A stretch of DNA of 43,905 nucleotides from CAZHEV01 sp964531335 [NCBI: uncultured bacterium] (GTDB taxonomy: Bacteria > Eisenbacteria > RBG-16-71-46 > CAZHEV01). Positions 15,684-26,014 of the stretch are shown here, piece after piece (position 1 is the first letter of the stretch; each line of letters begins with the position of its first letter). The stretch spans positions 1 to 43,905 of the forward strand of contig CAZHEV010000019.1 of assembly GCA_964531335.1 (NCBI GenBank), in the 5' to 3' direction. The position numbers and the translations under genes are program-made. The notes beneath the pieces were generated by a model, which was given only the letters and a program-made list of their open reading frames with translations, searched no databases and was not told the DNA's origin.

Positions 15684-17033
15684 ATGATAGAACAACGCCG
15701 TGATGACGCCGTTTCGATCTGGAGCTCCGCCGTTGAAGCGGTCGATCCGGCCGCCCTCGTCAAGAACTCCCTGTACCGCGACGGGGATCGCCTGGTCGCC
15801 GCCAGTCGCGCGTTCGATCTGGGCAAGGCCGAGCGCGTCGCCGTCGTCGGAGGCGGCAAGGCGGGCAGGTCGATGGCCGAGGCGGTCGAGTCCGTTCTCG
15901 GCAAGGCCACCATGAAGGCCAAGAGACTCGAAGGCTGGGTCAATGTCCTGAACGAGGCGGCCGGCGAGCTGCATCGGATCGTGCTGCACGGAAGCCGGCC
16001 GGAGGGATCGCCCCTGCCCACCGCCAACGGCGTGCGAGGCGCCAAGAAGATGGTCGAGCTTCTGCGATCCCTGGGCCCCACGGACCTGGCCGTCTGCCTT
16101 ATAAGCGGCGGGGGCTCCGCGATGATGCCCGCCCCCGTGCCGGGCGTTACGCTTCGCGCCAAGAGGGACGTGACTAGGCAGTTGAGCGAGCGGGGGGCGA
16201 CGATAGGGGAGCTGAACGTGGTGCGCAAGCACCTCTCGACTGTAAAGGGGGGACAACTCGCGCGCGCGTGCCGCGCCGGGGCGCTCGTCAGCCTCATAAT
16301 GAGCGACGTTGTCGGCGACCGGTTGGACTCCGTGGCCTCCGGTCCGACCGTCCCGGACGGCAGCACCTACGCGGACGCGCTTTCGGTACTCAACAAGACC
16401 GAGGTCTCGGAGTTGGCGCCGGTCGAGGTCATGGAGCATATCGCAAGGGGCGTGCGGGGAGAGATCGAGGACACGCCGAGCGCTCTGCCGGACTCGGTGG
16501 CCAACGTCATGATCGGGAACAACGAGACCGCGCTCGGGCGGGCCGAGAGGGCCGCCCGCGCTTTGGGCTACACTGTGTTGAATCTCGGAAGCTACATGGA
16601 GGGGGAGGCGAGCGAGGCGGGCGGTCTCCTGGTCTCACTGGCGCGGAGCATCAAGAGCGAGGGCAAGCCCGTTTCCCCTCCGGCCTGCGTCCTCTGGGGA
16701 GGCGAGACGACTGTCTCGGACGTGGCGCCGAGGGGCAAGGGAGGGCGCAACCAGGAGCTGGTGCTCGCGGCCATCGCGCGCTGCTTCGATGGCGGCATGG
16801 ATGGCGCGCTGATATTCTCCGCCTCGACCGACGGGGAGGACGGCCCGACGGACGCCGCCGGGGGGTTCGCGGATCAGAGGTCCCTCGACTCGTGCAGGGC
16901 GCTGGGCCTTCGTCCGGAGCGCTTTCTGGAGCGCAATGATTCGTATAGACTTCTGGAACAGGCCGCGGCGCAGTTCAAATCCGGACCGACCGGCACAAAC
17001 GTCATGGACATCACGATGATCCTCGTCACGTGA
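15684..17033 (+). CDS. Glycerate 2-kinase (GckA/MOFRL type)
   Basis: A 449-residue glycerate kinase of the DUF4147-MOFRL type, which makes 2-phosphoglycerate from glycerate and ATP. Motifs: VAVVGGGKAGRSMAEAVE near residue 53, CLISGGGSAMMPAPVPGV near 140, LNVVRKHLSTVKGGQLA, and the C-terminal MOFRL block LWGGETTVSDVAPRGKGGRN with DGEDGPTDAAGGF. ATG 15684 has GGAG eight bases upstream. Following directly after the alpha-mannosidase, it would capture the glycerate freed from mannosylglycerate and send it to glycolysis; pyruvate kinase is also in this window. This salvage link is inferred from order, the enzyme class is clear. Confidence 0.92.
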   Translation: MIEQRRDDAVSIWSSAVEAVDPAALVKNSLYRDGDRLVAASRAFDLGKAERVAVVGGGKAGRSMAEAVESVLGKATMKAKRLEGWVNVLNEAAGELHRIVLHGSRPEGSPLPTANGVRGAKKMVELLRSLGPTDLAVCLISGGGSAMMPAPVPGVTLRAKRDVTRQLSERGATIGELNVVRKHLSTVKGGQLARACRAGALVSLIMSDVVGDRLDSVASGPTVPDGSTYADALSVLNKTEVSELAPVEVMEHIARGVRGEIEDTPSALPDSVANVMIGNNETALGRAERAARALGYTVLNLGSYMEGEASEAGGLLVSLARSIKSEGKPVSPPACVLWGGETTVSDVAPRGKGGRNQELVLAAIARCFDGGMDGALIFSASTDGEDGPTDAAGGFADQRSLDSCRALGLRPERFLERNDSYRLLEQAAAQFKSGPTGTNVMDITMILVT

Positions 17034-17065
17034 CGTGCCGGCAAAACAAATCGAGGTGATTGGAA

Positions 17066-17620
17066 GTGGGGCTATTCAAGACAAAGCGAGAGAAGCTGAT
17101 CGAGGCCGTTCGCAAAGGCAACGTCTCCAAGGTCAAGAAGCTGCTCGATAGCGGCGCCGATCCCGACGCCAGGGGGGTGTACGACGTGCCTGTTGAGGGG
17201 GCGTCTCAGTCCGACCTGCCCAGCGTGTCCACTACGGCCCTTACTTATGCCTCCTCCAAGGGGCTGGAGGACATCGTGGGCCTTCTGCTCGACCACGGCG
17301 CAGACGTCGGGGCGCGCAACCAAAACGGCACCACCCCTCTTTTCGGCGCGGTGCAGATCGGCAACGTGCCCATAACCAAGGCCCTGCTCGAAAGGGGCAG
17401 CAAGGTCAACGCCAGAGACGAAGAGGGCTGGACTCCGCTGATGACCGCCGCCGCCAAGGGACACCCCGAAGTCGCGAAGATGCTGCTCGAGAGAGACGCC
17501 GATCCCACTATCAAGGGCAACCACGGCGAGTCGGCGTTGGAATGCGCGCGAAACAGCGGGTCGGACGAGATGGTGCAGCTCATAGAAAAGGCCCTCGAGG
17601 CAAGCAAGTCCGCCTCTTAG
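17066..17620 (+). CDS. Ankyrin-repeat protein
   Basis: A 184-residue protein made of ankyrin repeats: KLIEAVRKGNVSKVKKLLDSG, a longer divergent unit, TALTYASSKGLEDIVGLLLD, TPLFGAVQIGNVPITKALLE, TPLMTAAAKGHPEVAKMLLE and a final capping repeat. Such repeats bind proteins; no catalytic domain or signal peptide is present. GTG 17066 is chosen because GAGGTGA lies six bases upstream; TTG 17060 in frame has no spacing to that site. It follows glycerate kinase by 32 bases and may be cotranscribed with the solute genes, but its partner is unknown. Confidence 0.85.
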   Translation: MGLFKTKREKLIEAVRKGNVSKVKKLLDSGADPDARGVYDVPVEGASQSDLPSVSTTALTYASSKGLEDIVGLLLDHGADVGARNQNGTTPLFGAVQIGNVPITKALLERGSKVNARDEEGWTPLMTAAAKGHPEVAKMLLERDADPTIKGNHGESALECARNSGSDEMVQLIEKALEASKSAS

Positions 17621-17712
17621 TTGAAACCGCACGGCGGGACGAAGAGGGACTTCAAGAGCGTCGTCGCTATCGGAAGCGGCCGCCCTCGAAGGACATGGAG
17701 GGGAACACCGGT

Positions 17713-17943
17713 ATGGAACCACGATCGCGGCGGCCGAATGCCGGCGCTCGGAGCGGGGAAGGCACGGCCGGGCGCCCGGGGCGCGGCGCTCCCGAGATGC
17801 CCGAGACCGAGCCGCACCGGCGCGTGCCCAGGTGGCTGCTCATAATCGCTCTCATCGTGCTGGCCGCTATCGCGGCGATAGTGCTCCGTCCTTACTTCGC
17901 GCCTCCCGCAAGGATCGATATGGCGGAGCCTCCCCCCGAGTAA
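17713..17943 (+). CDS. Small single-pass membrane protein
   Basis: A 76-residue protein: a basic, Gly/Pro-rich N-terminal half, one clear transmembrane helix (WLLIIALIVLAAIAAIVL) at residues 42-59, and a short Pro-rich tail ending AEPPPE. ATG 17713 has GGAGGGG nine bases upstream. No family is recognised. It is the last plus-strand gene of the solute locus and converges on the dehydrogenase gene. Confidence 0.5.
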   Translation: MEPRSRRPNAGARSGEGTAGRPGRGAPEMPETEPHRRVPRWLLIIALIVLAAIAAIVLRPYFAPPARIDMAEPPPE

Positions 17944-17987
17944 GACGTGGACGCGATTTCGCCCGGCCGAGGTGAGCAGGGCCGCCG

Positions 17988-18836
17988 TCAGCCGCCTTCG
18001 GCGAACCCGGGGTAGAGCGTCATCCCTCCGTCCACGAGGATCGTGGCGCCCGTAATGTAGTCGGCCTGATCGGACGCCAGCCAGACCGCAACGCGACCTA
18101 TGTCCTCGGGCGTGCCCAAGCGGTTGTAGGGGATGAGCTCGAGCAGGGCGTCCCTCTTCTCCGGAACGCTCCATACGTCCTCGTTAATGGATGTCTTGAT
18201 CGCGCCCGGCGCGATGCCGTTGACCCTTATCCGGCGTCCGGCCAGCTCCTGGGCTATGCTCTTCATAAAGAGCATCACCCCGCCCTTGGATGCGGCATAG
18301 TTTACATGCCCCGCCCAGGGTATCATCTCGTGCACCGAGCTCATGCAGATGATCTTGCCGGCGGCGCATGAGACCTCCTTGACCACCCCCCGGCGGAGAA
18401 ACTCCCGCGCGGCCTCGCGGGAGCAGAGGAACTGTCCGGTGAGGTTTACGTCGAGCACCTTGTTCCACTGCTTCAGTGTCATCTCGTGGAAGGGCGCGTC
18501 CTGCTGGATGCCCGCGTTGTTGACCAGGATGTCCACCGTCCCGAACTCGTCCTTCATCCTCGCGAACATCTTCCCGACGTCATCTTCGGCCGACACGTCC
18601 GCCTGATGCGCGTAGGCCCTGGCATCACAGGCCCGGATCTCCTCCACGACCTCCTGGGCCTCTTCCTCGCCTGTGAGATAGTTGACGACCACGTCGGCGC
18701 CGCCCCTGCCCAGCGCGACGGCCACCGCCCTGCCGATGCCGGAGCCGGCCCCGGTAACAAGGGCCTTCTGGCCCTTCACGATCTTGGGCACCTCGCAGGT
18801 CGGATCGACGACTTCCGGCAACTGGGATCTATTCAT
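17988..18836 (-). CDS. Short-chain dehydrogenase, glucose-1-dehydrogenase-like
   Basis: A classical SDR oxidoreductase of 282 residues. The NAD(P) site is TGAGSGIGRA at about 33-42, the structural motif is NNAGI, and the catalytic set is Ser in CMSSVHE and Tyr/Lys in NYAASKGG, with the C-terminal PGAIKT and TGATILVDGGMTLYPG. The ending YPG is typical of glucose 1-dehydrogenase-type members, so a sugar or polyol is a reasonable substrate, but SDR substrates cannot be read from sequence. Start ATG 18836 has GGAGGGT upstream. It lies 26 bases after the GH15 gene on the same strand, so the glucosidase may supply glucose to it. Confidence 0.85.
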   Translation of the reverse strand: MNRSQLPEVVDPTCEVPKIVKGQKALVTGAGSGIGRAVAVALGRGGADVVVNYLTGEEEAQEVVEEIRACDARAYAHQADVSAEDDVGKMFARMKDEFGTVDILVNNAGIQQDAPFHEMTLKQWNKVLDVNLTGQFLCSREAAREFLRRGVVKEVSCAAGKIICMSSVHEMIPWAGHVNYAASKGGVMLFMKSIAQELAGRRIRVNGIAPGAIKTSINEDVWSVPEKRDALLELIPYNRLGTPEDIGRVAVWLASDQADYITGATILVDGGMTLYPGFAEGG

Positions 18837-18862
18837 GGGAGTACCCTCCTGGGCTTCGAATG

Positions 18863-20698
<1,836 letters not shown>

Positions 20699-20741
20699 GC
20701 CGGATACCTTCCTTCCGTTTATGAGATCGCTCGTTCCGCTC

Positions 20742-22118
20742 TCATCCCGCCGATACGAAAGCCTCTTTAACCAGCTCCGGCAGCGTGGGATGAACGTGGA
20801 TGGCGCCGCGGATCAAGTCCGCCGTGCCCTTGTCGGTGCTCATGGCCACGACCACCTCGTGAATGAGGTCGGCGGCGTTCGGGCCTATCATGTGAAAGCC
20901 CAGGATACGGTCCGTTCCTTTCTCGACGATGGCCTTCGCGAAGCCGGGCGGAGAGCCGACGATCGCCCCCTTGGCGACGCCGCTGTAGTCCTTCTTCACG
21001 CAGGTGTACTTCAGGCCCTTCTCCCTGCACTCGCGCTCCGTCATTCCGACCGAGCCTATCTGCGGGTCGGTGAACACCGCGTGCGGGTTGGCCCTGTAGG
21101 ATACGCGCAGGTCTTTCCCCTGGGAGTTCTTATACGCGAGCTCGCCCTCGTAGCTCGAAGTGTGCTTGAACATGCCCTGGCCGATCACGTCGCCGTAGGC
21201 ATAGATGTCGGGATGGGCCGTCCGGAGATGATCGTCGACTTGTATCCAGCCTCTCTCGTTCGTCTCGACCCCGGTCGCGCCCAGGTCCAGATCGTCGGTG
21301 TTGGGCCTGCGCCCTGTCGCGACGAGCAGGGCGTCGCCCGTCAACGTGCGCTGCGGCCACTTCTTTTGCTCGATTACGACCTTTATCCGCCCTTTCTCCG
21401 TTATTACCTCCGTGGCGTCCGCGTTCAACACGAGGTCAACCTTCTTTCCGAACTCCTCCGTGAAAAGGGCGCGCACGTCCTCGTCCTCTCGCAAGAGGCA
21501 ATCGGCGCGGTCGATTATGGTGACGTGGGTGCCGAGATTCGCGAAGAAGTGGCCGAACTCGCAGCCTATGTAGCCCCCGCCCAGGACCAGCAGGCTCTCC
21601 GGCTGCTCGTCCTGCTCGAGGGCCGTCTCGTTGGTCCAGTAGGCCGCGCCTTCGAGCCCTTCGATCGGCGGAATCACCGGGCGCGCGCCGGTGGCGATGA
21701 AGATCTTCTCGCCCGTCACCTGGGTGCCGTCTTCCATTTCGAGGACCTTTTCGGAGACGAACCGCGTCCGGCTGTAGAACGGAGTGAACGCGTCGTCCAC
21801 CCACTTCTTTATGCCCGCGGAGCTTTCCTCCCGGCGCCGGCGTATCTTGTCCGTGATGGCCTTGAAGTCCACCCGCACAGACGACTGGTCGAGGTGGATT
21901 CCGAACTCCCCGGCCCCGCGGATGGTCTTCATCACCTCGGCCGACTGGATAAGGCCCTTCGTCGGTACGCAGCCGCGGTTCGTGCAGGTGCCGCCGAGCG
22001 CATCCGGCAGCGAGTCCACCAGCGCCACGGACCTGCCGTCCTTCTCGGCGTAGTAGGCGGCCGTCAGCCCCGAGCCGCCTCCTATCACAACGATGTCGAA
22101 CTTCTTGGGCTCAGCCAT
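20742..22118 (-). CDS. FAD-dependent disulfide reductase, dihydrolipoyl dehydrogenase-like
   Basis: A 458-residue pyridine-nucleotide disulfide oxidoreductase. FAD site [15 protein letters not shown] at 10-24, redox-active pair in GGTCTNRGC (Cys45, Cys50), NAD(P) site [19 protein letters not shown], second FAD motif DIYAYGDV, and the C-terminal dimer motif [11 protein letters not shown] with the catalytic His. Lipoamide is the usual substrate of this form, but no 2-oxoacid dehydrogenase genes are near, and low-molecular-weight thiol disulfides or metals are possible. ATG 22118 has GGAGAG upstream; GTG 22124 in frame is too close to it. First gene of the three-gene minus-strand set. Confidence 0.87.
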   Translation of the reverse strand: MAEPKKFDIVVIGGGSGLTAAYYAEKDGRSVALVDSLPDALGGTCTNRGCVPTKGLIQSAEVMKTIRGAGEFGIHLDQSSVRVDFKAITDKIRRRREESSAGIKKWVDDAFTPFYSRTRFVSEKVLEMEDGTQVTGEKIFIATGARPVIPPIEGLEGAAYWTNETALEQDEQPESLLVLGGGYIGCEFGHFFANLGTHVTIIDRADCLLREDEDVRALFTEEFGKKVDLVLNADATEVITEKGRIKVVIEQKKWPQRTLTGDALLVATGRRPNTDDLDLGATGVETNERGWIQVDDHLRTAHPDIYAYGDVIGQGMFKHTSSYEGELAYKNSQGKDLRVSYRANPHAVFTDPQIGSVGMTERECREKGLKYTCVKKDYSGVAKGAIVGSPPGFAKAIVEKGTDRILGFHMIGPNAADLIHEVVVAMSTDKGTADLIRGAIHVHPTLPELVKEAFVSAG

Positions 22119-22387
22119 GTTCACTCTCCGATTCTGTTGACCGCCCGTGGCGGCTGCGGATCAAGGATTCTCTTCTCCTGCAAGCCCTCCCATCCTAAAT
22201 GCTGCGCCGGATCGTGCATACAGGGGGATCCCCCATAAAAGGGTAAGACGGATCGGGAAGATGGCCGCCGGTCGAAGGATCGATATGCCCTGGGCGGCGA
22301 AGGTCACTCCGGGGGTCAAAGCCGCAAGGTGCAGCAGGTCAACGGATAAAGTGATGGGGCAGCCGGAGGCCAGGAGGGCCTCCCGCG

Positions 22388-22416
22388 TGGACAGGGTTGT
22401 CTCTTGACGATATACT
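22388..22416 (+). promoter_or_regulatory. Strong sigma70-like promoter for the importer genes
   Basis: TGGACA (22388-22393), 17-base spacer, TATACT (22411-22416); five of six matches in each box. It lies in the 445-base gap between the divergent reductase and ABC genes and would give a leader of about 140 bases before the ATPase gene. No riboswitch fold was recognised in that leader. Confidence 0.55.
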
Positions 22417-22563
22417 GCTGCGAACGCGGCCGCCGGTCGAGCGTGCTGGGGAGCGAGTTCGGCGTTGCGACAGGCAAAGACTGGGTTCCCGGGTCGATTT
22501 CGGCGCTCCGGCCGGCCGGCACAGAGTAGATTCGGCGATCCCCAAAGGTATTGAAGGCAGGGC

Positions 22564-23310
22564 ATGCTGCGGCTCGAGAACATCACCAAGTACTATCGCG
22601 AGGAACGGGCTCTCGAGGGCGTGAGCCTCGAGCTGCCCGCGGGCGGCACAACGGTCTTGATAGGACCGAGCGGCTGCGGGAAGTCTACTTTGCTGCGGAT
22701 CGTGGTGGGCCTCATATCTCCGGATTCCGGGCAGGTCACGCTGAACGGCCGCGAGCTTCACCCCGAGACCATGCTCGAGGAGCGCCATGCCATGGGCTAC
22801 GTGATCCAGGACGGTGGGCTTTTCCCGCATCTCACCGCGCGCGGCAACATCACACTGGCGGCCGAGACACTGGGCTGGACGCGCGAGCACATCGGCGCCA
22901 GGGTCGAGGAGCTGAGCGTCCTGACTCACCTGCCGGCAGAGGCGCTTTCCCGCTACCCCGCCCAGCTCTCGGGGGGGCAGCGCCGGCGCGTGAGCCTGAT
23001 GAGGGCTCTGATGCTGGATCCCGCATTGCTCTTGCTCGACGAGCCGCTGGCCGCTTTGGACCCCATGATCCGCGCCGATCTCCAGCAGGACCTGCGGGAG
23101 ATCTTCCGCGCCCTGAAGAAGACCGTGATCCTGGTGACCCACGACATGGGCGAGGCCGCGTTCTTCGGGGACACGATAGTGATGATGCGCGGGGGGGCGA
23201 TCGCGCAGGCCGGAAGCCTCGACGATCTCCTGGACAGGCCGAGCGATCCTTTCGTGACGCAGTTCATAAGCGCCCAGCGAAGCCCGCTGGAGGGGAGGGC
23301 CTCGCCGTGA
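22564..23310 (+). CDS. Opu/Egt-type ABC importer ATPase
   Basis: A 248-residue ABC ATPase. Walker A GPSGCGKST at 34-42, Q-loop YVIQDGGLFPHLT, signature LSGGQRRRVSL from 135, Walker B LLLLDEPLAALDP, and switch His in LVTHDMGEA. The GLFPH Q-loop neighbourhood is typical of glycine-betaine/choline (OpuC, ProV) importers and their relatives for ergothioneine (EgtV). The C-terminal CBS regulatory pair of many OpuCA proteins is absent. The stop overlaps the start of the next gene by four bases (GTGA), so the two products form one transporter. Confidence 0.9.
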   Translation: MLRLENITKYYREERALEGVSLELPAGGTTVLIGPSGCGKSTLLRIVVGLISPDSGQVTLNGRELHPETMLEERHAMGYVIQDGGLFPHLTARGNITLAAETLGWTREHIGARVEELSVLTHLPAEALSRYPAQLSGGQRRRVSLMRALMLDPALLLLDEPLAALDPMIRADLQQDLREIFRALKKTVILVTHDMGEAAFFGDTIVMMRGGAIAQAGSLDDLLDRPSDPFVTQFISAQRSPLEGRASP

Positions 23311-24809
23311 TCTCGACGCTCGCCGCGCTCTCCCTATGGCTGCTTCTGGCCGTCTCGTCCTCGGCGGCCGCCGCCGAGCGTGTGACCGTCGGCTCGAAGA
23401 AATTCACGGAGAACGTGATCCTCGCCGAGGTGGCGGCGCATCTCGCCCGCGACCAGGGTCTCGAGGCGGAGCACATGCGCGAGCTGGGCGGCACGCGCAT
23501 CCTCTGGAACGCGCTTGTGGGGGGCGAGATAGACCTCTACCCGGAGTACACGGGCACGATTCGCGAGGAGATACTATACGGCCATGAAATCCGGGACGGG
23601 GCGCCTCTGGACGGCGTGCTGGCCGATTTCGGGATAGAGATGAGTCCGCCGCTCGGGTTCAACAACACTTACGCGATAGGCGTCGCCCGGGCCCTTGCGG
23701 ACAGCCTGGGCCTGCGGAGGATCTCCGACCTGCGGCGTCATCCCCACCTGGCGCTCGGCTTCACCAACGAGTTCATGGACCGCGCGGACGGCTGGCCAGG
23801 GCTTCGCAGGCACTACGACCTGCCGCACGGGAACGTGCGCGGTCTCGACCACGATCTGGCCTATCGCGGCATAGACGCGGGCTCTATCAACGCAATTGAC
23901 ATGTACTCGACCGACGCGGAGATCGCCTACTACGACCTTGTCGAGCTGGAGGACGACAAGGGCTACTTCCCGGTCTATGACGCCGTCTACTTGTATCGCG
24001 CGGAGCTTGCGCGCCGGGCGCCGAAGTTCGTCAAGCGACTCCGGGCCCTGCGTGGAGACATCCCCGCCGAGACCATGATCGCAATGAACGCAAAGGCGAA
24101 GCTGGATCGGGTGCCCGAGACGCTGGTCGCCGCCGGCTTTCTCGCCGAGCAACTGGGTCTGGACGTGGAAGTCGAGACGGCCGGGTTCTGGGGGCGCCTT
24201 GCGCGAACCACGCGCGGACATCTCTACCTGGTTCTCATCTCGCTTACGGCGGCGATTCTGATAGCCGTGCCGCTGGGCGTGGCCGCCGCGAAGAACGAAG
24301 GGCTGGGCAAGGTCATCCTCGGTGTGACGGGCGTCATCCAGACGATACCCTCGCTGGCTCTGCTTGTCTTCATGATCCCACTGCTCGGGATCGGCGGGCC
24401 ACCCGCCATCCTGGCGCTTTTTCTCTACAGTCTGCTTCCCATTGTGCGCAATACGCACTCCGGTCTACACGACATCCCGGACTCGATTCGCGAGTCGGCC
24501 CTCGCGCTGGGCCTGCCCGCGGCAACGAGGCTGCGGCGCATCGAGCTTCCAATGGCCAGCCGGTCGATACTGGCGGGGATAAAGACATCGGCTGTCATCA
24601 ACGTGGGCACGGCCACCCTTGGCGCCCTGATAGGTGCCGGAGGGTACGGCCAGCCGATACTGACGGGAATACGTCTGGACAATACCGGGCTGATACTGGA
24701 GGGCGCTGTGCCTGCGGCAGTTATGGCGCTTCTGGTGCAGGGTCTTTTCGACCTCGCGGACCGCGTCTTCGTGCCCAGGGGACTGCGCCTTGGCGCCGGT
24801 GACGCTTAG
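23307..24809 (+). CDS. Binding protein-permease fusion of Opu/Egt-type importer
   Basis: A 500-residue fusion: signal peptide (LAALSLWLLLAVSSSAAAA), then a periplasmic OpuCC/ProX-like binding domain at about 24-285 (VTVGSKKFTENVILAEV, ELGGTRILWNALVGGEIDL), then a ProW-like permease at about 290-490 with the cytoplasmic coupling loop DSIRESALALGLP. In described fusions of this family (OpuFB, EgtU, H. pylori ProWX) the permease comes first; here the binding domain is first. Betaine, choline or carnitine would be the default substrates. The adjoining ergothioneine-type synthesis genes make ergothioneine or hercynine a real option. Start GTG 23307 overlaps the ATPase stop, with a GGAGGGGAGGG ribosome site. 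Confidence 0.88.
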   Translation: MISTLAALSLWLLLAVSSSAAAAERVTVGSKKFTENVILAEVAAHLARDQGLEAEHMRELGGTRILWNALVGGEIDLYPEYTGTIREEILYGHEIRDGAPLDGVLADFGIEMSPPLGFNNTYAIGVARALADSLGLRRISDLRRHPHLALGFTNEFMDRADGWPGLRRHYDLPHGNVRGLDHDLAYRGIDAGSINAIDMYSTDAEIAYYDLVELEDDKGYFPVYDAVYLYRAELARRAPKFVKRLRALRGDIPAETMIAMNAKAKLDRVPETLVAAGFLAEQLGLDVEVETAGFWGRLARTTRGHLYLVLISLTAAILIAVPLGVAAAKNEGLGKVILGVTGVIQTIPSLALLVFMIPLLGIGGPPAILALFLYSLLPIVRNTHSGLHDIPDSIRESALALGLPAATRLRRIELPMASRSILAGIKTSAVINVGTATLGALIGAGGYGQPILTGIRLDNTGLILEGAVPAAVMALLVQGLFDLADRVFVPRGLRLGAGDA

Positions 24810-25024
24810 ATCCACCCTCTGGACCATGGGAGACAAGCCCACGCCCTGAGCCCACGCCCATGAGAAGAACCAGCCGCGGGACCGGCGAGCAAGGGATTCC
24901 CCGGTAGCCTGAAAGGGGATGCCCTTAAAGCGCAAAGAGAGATACTCCGGTACAGCCGGTCCTGGCACCGCCGGCGGCCTCATGGTATGGTGGGGCTGTA
25001 CGAATTCCCGATGGGAGCGAGACC

Positions 25025-26014
25025 ATGACCGCCGCCGACCGAAAGTTTGCCGACGACGTACGAGATGGCCTCAGTCTGAGCCCTAAGGCTTTGCCGTGCG
25101 TGTACTTCTACGATGACCGCGGTTCCCGCCTCTTCGAGGACATCTGCAGACAGCCCGAGTACTACCCCACGAGGGCGGAGCGGGAGATCCTGCTCAGTCG
25201 AGCGCCGGATATTGCGGAGATGGCGCCTGACCCGGTGAAGGTGGTCGAGCTCGGAAGCGGCAACTCCGAGAAGACCATTCACCTGCTGGAGGCCATGGTT
25301 GAGGCCCGGGAGCAGGTAACGTACCTTCCCATCGATGTTTGCCCGGACATTCTCGAGGACAGCGCCGCCGAGCTGAAGGAGAAGCTCCCCGACCTCGAAG
25401 TGAAGCCAATCGCCGCCCGATACGAAGAAGGTCTCAAGGCCGTTGACGGCGACGAGGCGAGGGTCCTTCTGCTTTGGCTGGGCTCGAGCATAGGCAACCT
25501 GGGGCGTGAGGAGGCGGCCTCTTTCGTCGCCGGGCTCAGCGGAGACCTTTCGCGGGGCGACCGGATGCTGATCGGCATAGATCTGGTCAAGGGACGGAAC
25601 GTGTTGGAGCAGGCCTACAACGACGAGGCCGGCGTGACCGCCGCTTTCAACCTGAACCTGCTCGCTCGGATAAACCGGGAGCTGGGGGGTAACTTCGACC
25701 TGGAGCGGTTCCGCCACGTGGCGGAGTACAACCCGGCCGAAGGCCGCGTGGAGATGTATCTCGAGAGCCTGAGCGACCAGGTGGTATCGGTCGGGGGCGT
25801 GAATGCGGAAGTGACCTTGAAGGCCGGCGAACGCATCCACACGGAGAACTCGTACAAATACGACCTCGAGCAGATAGACGCGCTCGCCGAACGTGGAGGG
25901 ATCAGAGCGCTGCGGCAGTGGTTCGACTCGAAGTGTATGTTCAGCCTCAACCTCTTCGAGGTCGACGGCCGCGATTCGCTGCCGCGAGGCTCTAGCGGCT
26001 CGCGTCGCCGCTAG
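25025..26014 (+). CDS. egtD: L-histidine N-alpha-methyltransferase (EgtD/EanA)
   Basis: A 329-residue SAM-dependent enzyme that trimethylates histidine to hercynine, the first step to ergothioneine. Family marks: YFYDDRGSRLFEDI near the N-terminus, SAM motif ELGSGN at 75-80, LGSSIGNLG at 152-160, GIDLVKGRNVLEQAYND, GVTAAFNLNLLARINRELG, and the substrate motif IHTENSYKY (Glu274, Ser276), equivalent to the I-x-TE-x-S of mycobacterial EgtD. ATG 25025 has GGGAGCGAG upstream. No EgtB gene (oxygen-dependent sulfoxide synthase) is present; instead an EanB-like gene converges on it, sharing the palindrome CTAG as overlapping stop codons. Confidence 0.93.
   Translation: MTAADRKFADDVRDGLSLSPKALPCVYFYDDRGSRLFEDICRQPEYYPTRAEREILLSRAPDIAEMAPDPVKVVELGSGNSEKTIHLLEAMVEAREQVTYLPIDVCPDILEDSAAELKEKLPDLEVKPIAARYEEGLKAVDGDEARVLLLWLGSSIGNLGREEAASFVAGLSGDLSRGDRMLIGIDLVKGRNVLEQAYNDEAGVTAAFNLNLLARINRELGGNFDLERFRHVAEYNPAEGRVEMYLESLSDQVVSVGGVNAEVTLKAGERIHTENSYKYDLEQIDALAERGGIRALRQWFDSKCMFSLNLFEVDGRDSLPRGSSGSRRR

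Noticed and set aside
22223-22234. GGGGGATCCCCC palindrome as terminator or operator
   Set aside because: Perfect but with no loop and no T-run for either neighbouring gene; likely chance in GC-rich DNA.
24980-25024. TATGGT with upstream CTGGCA as egtD promoter
   Set aside because: Four-of-six matches in both boxes and an 18-base spacer; too weak to list, although some promoter may lie in the 24810-25024 gap.
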